Below are positions 59,853 through 64,000 of a stretch of DNA of 64,000 nucleotides, piece after piece. Location of the stretch: contig CAVPAL010000006.1 of the NCBI GenBank assembly GCA_963701435.1, positions 310,001-374,000 of the forward strand, in the 5' to 3' direction. The DNA is from JAACFF01 sp963701435. Lineage in GTDB: Bacteria > Chloroflexota > Anaerolineae > Promineifilales > Promineifilaceae. A program made the position numbers and the translations under genes. The notes under the pieces are model-generated. The model saw only the letters and a list, made by a program, of their open reading frames with translations, ran no database searches and was not told where the DNA came from. Position 1 is the first letter of the stretch; every line of letters starts with the position of its first letter.

Positions 59853-61367
59853 TTAATCTTCCACCCAATCGAATGTGCGCGTGACTGCCTTCTTCCACAT
59901 GGCATAGAGAGTCGGTGCTGGCATTGCTGCCTTCGGTAGGTTCCCAGGCTTTGTCTACACCCCAGTTCTCACGCATTTCGTCGGTGCTCTTCCAGAAGCC
60001 GACTGCGTAACCGGCGGCGTAGGCAGCGCCCAAGGGCGGTGGTTTCAGCAACCTTCGGCCGGACGACGGGCACGTCCAATACATCAGCCTGGAATTGCAT
60101 CAGCATATTATTGTAAACCATGCCGCCATCCACTTTGAGGGCTGTCAGGTCAACACCGGAGTCGGCGTTCATGGCGTCCAACACTTCGCGGGTCTGGTAG
60201 GCGGTAGCTTCCAGTGCGGCGCGGGCGATGTGGCCTTTGTTAACGTAACGAGTCAGGCCAACGATAGCACCGCGCGCATCTGAACGCCAGTAGGGCGCAA
60301 AGAGACCGGAGAAGGCCGGTACAAAGTAAATGCCGCCGTTATCGTCAACGGTCGCCGGCATAATCTTCGACGTGTTGTGAGTAATCAAAGAAGTTGAGGT
60401 TGTCGCGCAGCCATTGCACAAGCGCGCCGGTGATGGCGATTGAGCCTTCCAGGGCATAAACGGCCGGTTCATCTCCGAACTTGTAGCACAAGGTGGTCAA
60501 TAAGACCGCTTTTAGAGGGCACGATTTTGGTGCCGGTGTTGAGAATCATGAAGCAGCCGGTGCCATAGGTGTTCTTGGCTTCGCCAGGGCTGAAGCAAGC
60601 CTGACCTACCGTCGCTGCTTGCTGGTCGCCCAGGTCGCCCGCAACCGGAATTTTGCCGCCAAACGGGCCATCTTCAGTGGTGTAGCCGTAAACCTCGGAG
60701 GAGGAGCAAATTTTCGGCAGCATGGACTTGGGAATACCCATGGCTTCGCAGATGGAATTTGACCAATCTAAAGTCTCCAGATTCATGAGCATAGTGCGGC
60801 TTGCATTGGTGACGTCGGTTACATGCGCGCCGCCATTCGGGCCGCCGGTCAGGTTCCAGATTACCCAGGTGTCGATATTGCCAAAAACCGCGCGTCCTTC
60901 GTCAGCAGCCTTTTTGACTTCGGGAACATTATCCAACATCCAGCGCACCTTGGGACCGGAGAAATAGGTGGCCAGAGGCAGGCCTACTTTGTCGCGGAAG
61001 CGGTTCTGGCCGACGCCGTCTTCTAATTCCTTGACGAGTCCGGCCGTGCGGGTGTCTTGCCATACAATGGCGTTATAAAGCGGCTTGCCTGTTGTTTTGT
61101 CCCACACGACAGTGGTCTCGCGCTGGTTGGTAATGCCGACGGCGGCGAGATCAGCAGATGTGAGGCCTGCTTTGCGCAAAGCGCCTTTGACAACATCCTG
61201 GGTGCGTGCCCAGATTTCCATCGGATCATGTTCGACCCAGCCCGGTTTGGGGTAGATTTGCTCATGTTCCATCTGGTGAACTGGCCTACAGGTTCACCAC
61301 TGTGGTTAAAAATCATGCAACGGGTACTGGTTGTACCTTGATCGATTGCAGCTACATATTTAGCCAT
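59853..61367 (-). pseudogene. glpK: Glycerol kinase, full length but with five single-base frameshifts
   Basis: Start MAKYVAAIDQGTTSTRCMIF at 61367 and C-terminal end LYAMWKKAV...DWVED with TAA at 59853 are both in the same frame, giving about 505 codons, normal for GlpK. Between them the frame shifts five times: near 61284 (one base lost), 60494, about 60365-60400, 60040 and 59905 (one base gained each). Between shifts the protein is well conserved (EPVGQ, VWQDTR, WVIWNLTGG, DNGGIYFVPAFSGLFAPYW, KVDGGM). The ATP/glycerol residues look intact. It is either a very recent pseudogene or, quite possibly, a stretch of consensus errors. Confidence 0.85.
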
Positions 61368-61404
61368 GTTTTACGTAACTCCTTTTCTTTTTGGGAAATA
61401 GTTG

Positions 61405-61435
61405 GAGGGAGCAGGTTTTGTAAGCCTGCTCTCCA
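61405..61435. other. Hairpin between dhaL and glpK
   Basis: GAGCAGG (61409-61415) and CCTGCTC (61425-61431), extended by GGAG/CTCC, form an mRNA hairpin in the short gap after dhaL. No T-run follows on the - strand, so it is more likely a processing or stability structure than a terminator. Confidence 0.55.
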
Positions 61436-61436
61436 T

Positions 61437-62073
61437 TTACTTGTCTTCAAGTGTTTCTAAAAGTGCATTGAGCATGAGATAAGAGGAGGTGGCTCCTGGG
61501 TCCTGATGCCCAATGCTGCGTTCGCCCAGATAGCTGGCGCGCCCTTTTCTGGCTTGCAGCGGAATGGTGTCTTTCATGCCTTGTTCTGCGGCGGCGGTGG
61601 CAGATGCTAACGGCCGTTACCGTGTCATTTCCATTGGCGACGGCCGTTTGCAACGCTTCCATCGCCGGCGCCCAGGCGTCAAACATCGTTTTGTCTTCCA
61701 ATTGGGCGCGACCACGCTGCACGATGCCGTCAACGCCGGCCTGCAGCATCTTCACCAGGTCATCGTTATCCAGTTCTTCTTTGGAAGCGACTGCCATGCC
61801 GCGCGCATAAAAAAGGTGCCATACAACGGCCCACTTGCCCCGCCGACGCTGGATATCAGCGTCATGCCCGTCGTTTTAAGGATGTTGCCAATATCTTTAT
61901 CGGCGACGGTCGGCAATTTTTCCACGCACTTTTTTGAATCCGCGGTCCATATTGATGCCGTGGTCAGCATCACCAATGGCGGAATCGAGTTCAGTGAGAT
62001 AGACTTTGTTTTCGGTTAGTACATCAGCAGTTTTTTCCAACCACTGGACAATTTGGTCCCGGGTTACAGTCAT
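61437..62073 (-). pseudogene. dhaL: Dihydroxyacetone kinase ADP-binding subunit, three frameshifts
   Basis: Starts MTVTRDQIVQWLEKTADVL at 62073 and ends LLETLEDK with TAA at 61437. DADHGINMDRGF near residue 35 holds the Asp residues that bind Mg-ADP, and GASGPLYGTFF near 75 is the phosphate loop. TVTA...TAAAEQGMKDT and the terminal GHQDPGATSSYLML are also present. The frame changes near 61927 (+1 base), 61800 (-1 base) and 61608 (+1 base). As in glpK, sequence between shifts is conserved. Expected length about 212 residues, typical of DhaL. Confidence 0.85.
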
Positions 62074-62090
62074 TATGCAAGACCTTTCTT

Positions 62091-62126
62091 TCCAGTTTTC
62101 AGGAAAGCGTATTACGCTTCCTGGAA
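62091..62126. other. Palindromic hairpin between dhaK and dhaL
   Basis: AGGAAAGCGTA / TACGCTTCCT (62101-62122), extended by TCCAG ... CTGGA, gives a stable hairpin with one bulged base in the 62-base dhaK-dhaL gap. It could be an operator or an mRNA stabiliser; no T-run. Confidence 0.5.
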
Positions 62127-62135
62127 GCTTACTAT

Positions 62136-63209
62136 TTACACGCCCCAGCGCAAGCCGGGAGTGTTAACGGGTGCATCCCAGAATTTAAGGATTTCTTCGT
62201 CAGCCTTTAACAACGTGATGGACATACCTTGCATTTCCAGCGAGGTGATGTACGGGCCAATCAAGTTACGGACAATCTTGACGCCTTTGGCTGCACAGAC
62301 TTCAAACAATTTGCCATAGACAGCATAAAGTTCTGAGACCGGCGTGCCACCCATGCTGTTGACAAAAGCGATCACTTCATCGCCGGCTTCAAAGGGGTTA
62401 TCGGTCAGATCAAGTTCAACCCAGGTCATTTCATCGTCTGACCATTCGCGCACGGTGCGTGAATAGGCCGGGTCTTCAAGGATTTCCAGGGCCATCATTT
62501 CGGTGATTTCATCAGCCGTTGGCATTTTCATACGTTTCTGCCCTGGCTCACCATGAATGCCGATACCGATTTCCATTTCGTCATCACCCAACTCAAAGGT
62601 TGGTTTGCCCGCAGCCGGTACGATGCAAGAGGTGATGGCCATGCCCATGGAACGGCCGTACATATTTACTTTACGGCATAAATCAGCACATTGGTCCAGG
62701 TCATATCCCGCTTCTGCCGCTGCGCCAACGATCTTTTCAGCCAATACCGTGGTGCCAACACCGCGCCGGCCGGCCGTATACAGGCTATCTTTCACAGCGA
62801 CATCATCGTCGATCAAAATGCTTTGCACTTTGATGCCGTCGGCATAGGCCAGTTCAGCGGCCGTTTCAAAGTTCAAAACATCGCCGGTGTAGTTCTTGAC
62901 AATAAACAACACGCCGGCGCCGCTGTCAACCACTTTGGCGCATTCGTACATTTGATCGGGGGTTGGTGAGGTGAACACCTCGCCGGGGCAGGCGCCATCC
63001 AGCATGCCCATGCCGACAAAGCCGCCATGCATTGGTTCGTGGCCGCTGCCCCCGCCAGATATGATCGCAACCTTGCCTGCTACAGGCGCATCAGCGCGAT
63101 AAACATACTTGGGCTCAAAATGCACTTTGAGCAGATCAGGATGGGCAATCGCCATACCTTCTAACTGTTCGTTGACAACATCGTCAATCGCATTAATTAA
63201 TTTTTTCAT
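62136..63209 (-). CDS. dhaK: Dihydroxyacetone kinase substrate-binding subunit
   Basis: A 357-residue protein that binds dihydroxyacetone covalently through a histidine. SGGGSGHEPMHGGFVG near residue 50 forms the phosphate-side loop, and IGIGIHGEPGQKRMKM near 217 contains the hemiaminal-forming His. Length fits DhaK (about 356). It acts with DhaL and the DhaM-HPr-EI protein in PEP-dependent phosphorylation of dihydroxyacetone. A TAGGAG site precedes the ATG. Confidence 0.96.
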   Translation of the reverse strand: MKKLINAIDDVVNEQLEGMAIAHPDLLKVHFEPKYVYRADAPVAGKVAIISGGGSGHEPMHGGFVGMGMLDGACPGEVFTSPTPDQMYECAKVVDSGAGVLFIVKNYTGDVLNFETAAELAYADGIKVQSILIDDDVAVKDSLYTAGRRGVGTTVLAEKIVGAAAEAGYDLDQCADLCRKVNMYGRSMGMAITSCIVPAAGKPTFELGDDEMEIGIGIHGEPGQKRMKMPTADEITEMMALEILEDPAYSRTVREWSDDEMTWVELDLTDNPFEAGDEVIAFVNSMGGTPVSELYAVYGKLFEVCAAKGVKIVRNLIGPYITSLEMQGMSITLLKADEEILKFWDAPVNTPGLRWGV

Positions 63210-63258
63210 AACTCAACACACTCCTATCAATCCCACCTACGGCATATTACTGCAAACA

Positions 63259-63294
63259 GGTGCGGCATTTTTTTCGAACATGCACGCACCTGAA
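63259..63294. other. CAGGTGCG ... CGCACCTG inverted repeat between glpF and dhaK
   Basis: Perfect 8-bp arms (63259-63266 and 63286-63293) flank a 19-base loop that contains TTTTTTT on the + strand. No T-run follows the stem on the - strand. It could be an operator or an intra-operon processing site. Confidence 0.5.
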
Positions 63295-63310
63295 ATGCTA
63301 TAATTGCGAT

Positions 63311-64000
63311 TTATGCAGCTTCCGCTTTTGGTAGGAATGGGCTAATGAGCCAGTCGTAAACAAAGACGCCGATAGCGCCTGCAATAGCAGGAATCAGAAC
63401 CGGTACAATCAGCCAGTAGATACCATCAAAAAGACCCTGTGTGCCGACAATGGCGCCAAAGATACGCGGGCCAAGGTCACGGGCCGGGTTGATGGAGTAA
63501 CCACTGGGGCCGCCGAGCGACAAACCAACAGCCAGAACGGTAAAGCCGACCAGGAAAGGCCCCAGGTTGTTTTTGAGGCCCAGGTTCTTCTCGTCGCCGC
63601 TGGCCAGAACACCCCAGAGCAAAACCATCGTGCCAAAGAATTCAGCGATGCCTGCGGTGAGCAAGGAATATTGACCAACCTGTTCTACACCTTCACCTGC
63701 ACCACCCCAAAATGTGCTATTAAAAATTGCGCCGGGGCCAGTGCACCAAACGTTGGGCATACCGGCAGAGACCAAACCGTCGCGGTAAACCAAATAAACA
63801 GCCGCAGCGCCGAAGAATGCACCAAGTATTTGTACGATGATGTAGGGAGCAACTTTGCCCCATGGGAAGCCGCGTTTTACTGCCAAGGCAATCGTTACGG
63901 CCGGGTTGATATGGGCGCCTGATACGCCGCCTGCAATATAGACAGCAACAATTACCGCAAAGGCCCACCCAAAGGCAATTGTATTCCAGTTATAAGCAGT
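63311..64000 (-). CDS. glpF: Glycerol facilitator / aquaporin, 5' end outside window
   Basis: The frame is open to base 64000, so the N-terminal part is upstream on this strand; about 230 residues are visible. Both NPA boxes are present: SGAHINPAVT near base 63905 and SINPARDLGPR near base 63480. The Asp after the second NPAR is typical of glycerol facilitators rather than water-only channels. About five membrane segments are visible. It imports glycerol and probably dihydroxyacetone for the kinase genes that follow. Confidence 0.92.
   Translation of the reverse strand, partial: TAYNWNTIAFGWAFAVIVAVYIAGGVSGAHINPAVTIALAVKRGFPWGKVAPYIIVQILGAFFGAAAVYLVYRDGLVSAGMPNVWCTGPGAIFNSTFWGGAGEGVEQVGQYSLLTAGIAEFFGTMVLLWGVLASGDEKNLGLKNNLGPFLVGFTVLAVGLSLGGPSGYSINPARDLGPRIFGAIVGTQGLFDGIYWLIVPVLIPAIAGAIGVFVYDWLISPFLPKAEAA

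Larger units (their letters stand above)
468..62670. repeat. Highly iterated palindrome ACGGCCGT, about 70 copies
   Basis: The 8-base palindrome ACGGCCGT, often extended to AACGGCCGTT, occurs about 70 times by manual count between 468 and about 62670 (about one expected at even composition). Almost all lie inside genes on both strands and in different reading frames (giving TAV, NGR or RP). Only one copy lies in the AT-rich island 20.3-24.5 kb, in the transposase remnant. Individual sites are not listed. Confidence 0.85.

Noticed and set aside
61600..61616. The dhaL frameshift near 61608 coincides with an ACGGCCGT word, suggesting the word was created by the insertion.
   Set aside because: The exact inserted base cannot be placed from one sequence; several single-base deletions restore the frame equally well.

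Overview
The window looks like a chromosomal segment of a Chloroflexota bacterium (Anaerolineae-like, roughly 50% GC). Reasons: monoderm-style exopolysaccharide genes without Wza-type outer-membrane export, several surface proteins with Pro/Thr-rich linkers and SH3 or LysM domains, a DUF6062-type Cys protein, homologous AAA/STAND-like ATPases fused to a Ser/Thr kinase, and dispersed two-hairpin intergenic repeats. The assignment is inferred from gene style; no rRNA, tRNA or CRISPR was seen.

Layout. (1) 1-20.2 kb, + strand: a long exopolysaccharide operon with GT2 and GT4 glycosyltransferases, a sugar nucleotidyltransferase, an acetyltransferase, an O-antigen ligase/Wzy-like polymerase, a PMT-like membrane glycosyltransferase, a methyltransferase, a polyprenyl-phosphate sugar transferase that starts the glycan, a membrane GT2, a Wzc-like tyrosine autokinase, and a Cys-rich/TM/SH3 protein. 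(2) 20.3-24.5 kb: an AT-richer accessory island with a methyltransferase, a truncated ABC-F gene fused to a transposase remnant, an APH-like kinase and a DUF3887-like lipoprotein lying between integron-like attC/GTTRRRY signals, and a tiny ORF. (3) 24.5-28.4 kb, - strand: two PMT/GT39-like membrane proteins, then a dead tyrosine-recombinase tail. (4) 28.4-42.9 kb: housekeeping and surface genes (Cys-rich protein, HAD, DinB, geranylgeranyl-reductase family, SH3 lipoprotein, YchF, REC-GAF-GAF-histidine kinase, urocanase, LysM lipoprotein, threonine synthase, DUF6062, SH3 membrane protein, dihydrolipoyl dehydrogenase). (5) 42.9-48.1 kb: a coupled pair, an AAA ATPase-Ser/Thr kinase fusion and a giant membrane-Ig-AAA ATPase. 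(6) 48.1-55.2 kb, - strand: purA, L,D-transpeptidase, amidase, DhaM-HPr-EI, methyltransferase, small membrane protein. (7) 55.3-64 kb, - strand: glycerol/dihydroxyacetone locus, read glpF-dhaK-dhaL-glpK-glpA-glpB-glpC; with dhaM it gives both routes from glycerol or dihydroxyacetone to DHAP. glpK and dhaL carry eight single-base frameshifts.

Two sequence-level signals stand out. The palindrome ACGGCCGT occurs about 70 times by manual count (about 1 expected), almost all inside genes, resembling the cyanobacterial HIP1 phenomenon with a different word. Second, at least nine full or partial copies of a modular ~112-bp two-hairpin element (ends AGGTAA/TTACCT, core CCTCAAGGAAA) sit between genes, sometimes donating stop codons, with two near-identical inverted copies bracketing the kinase/SH3 end of the polysaccharide locus.
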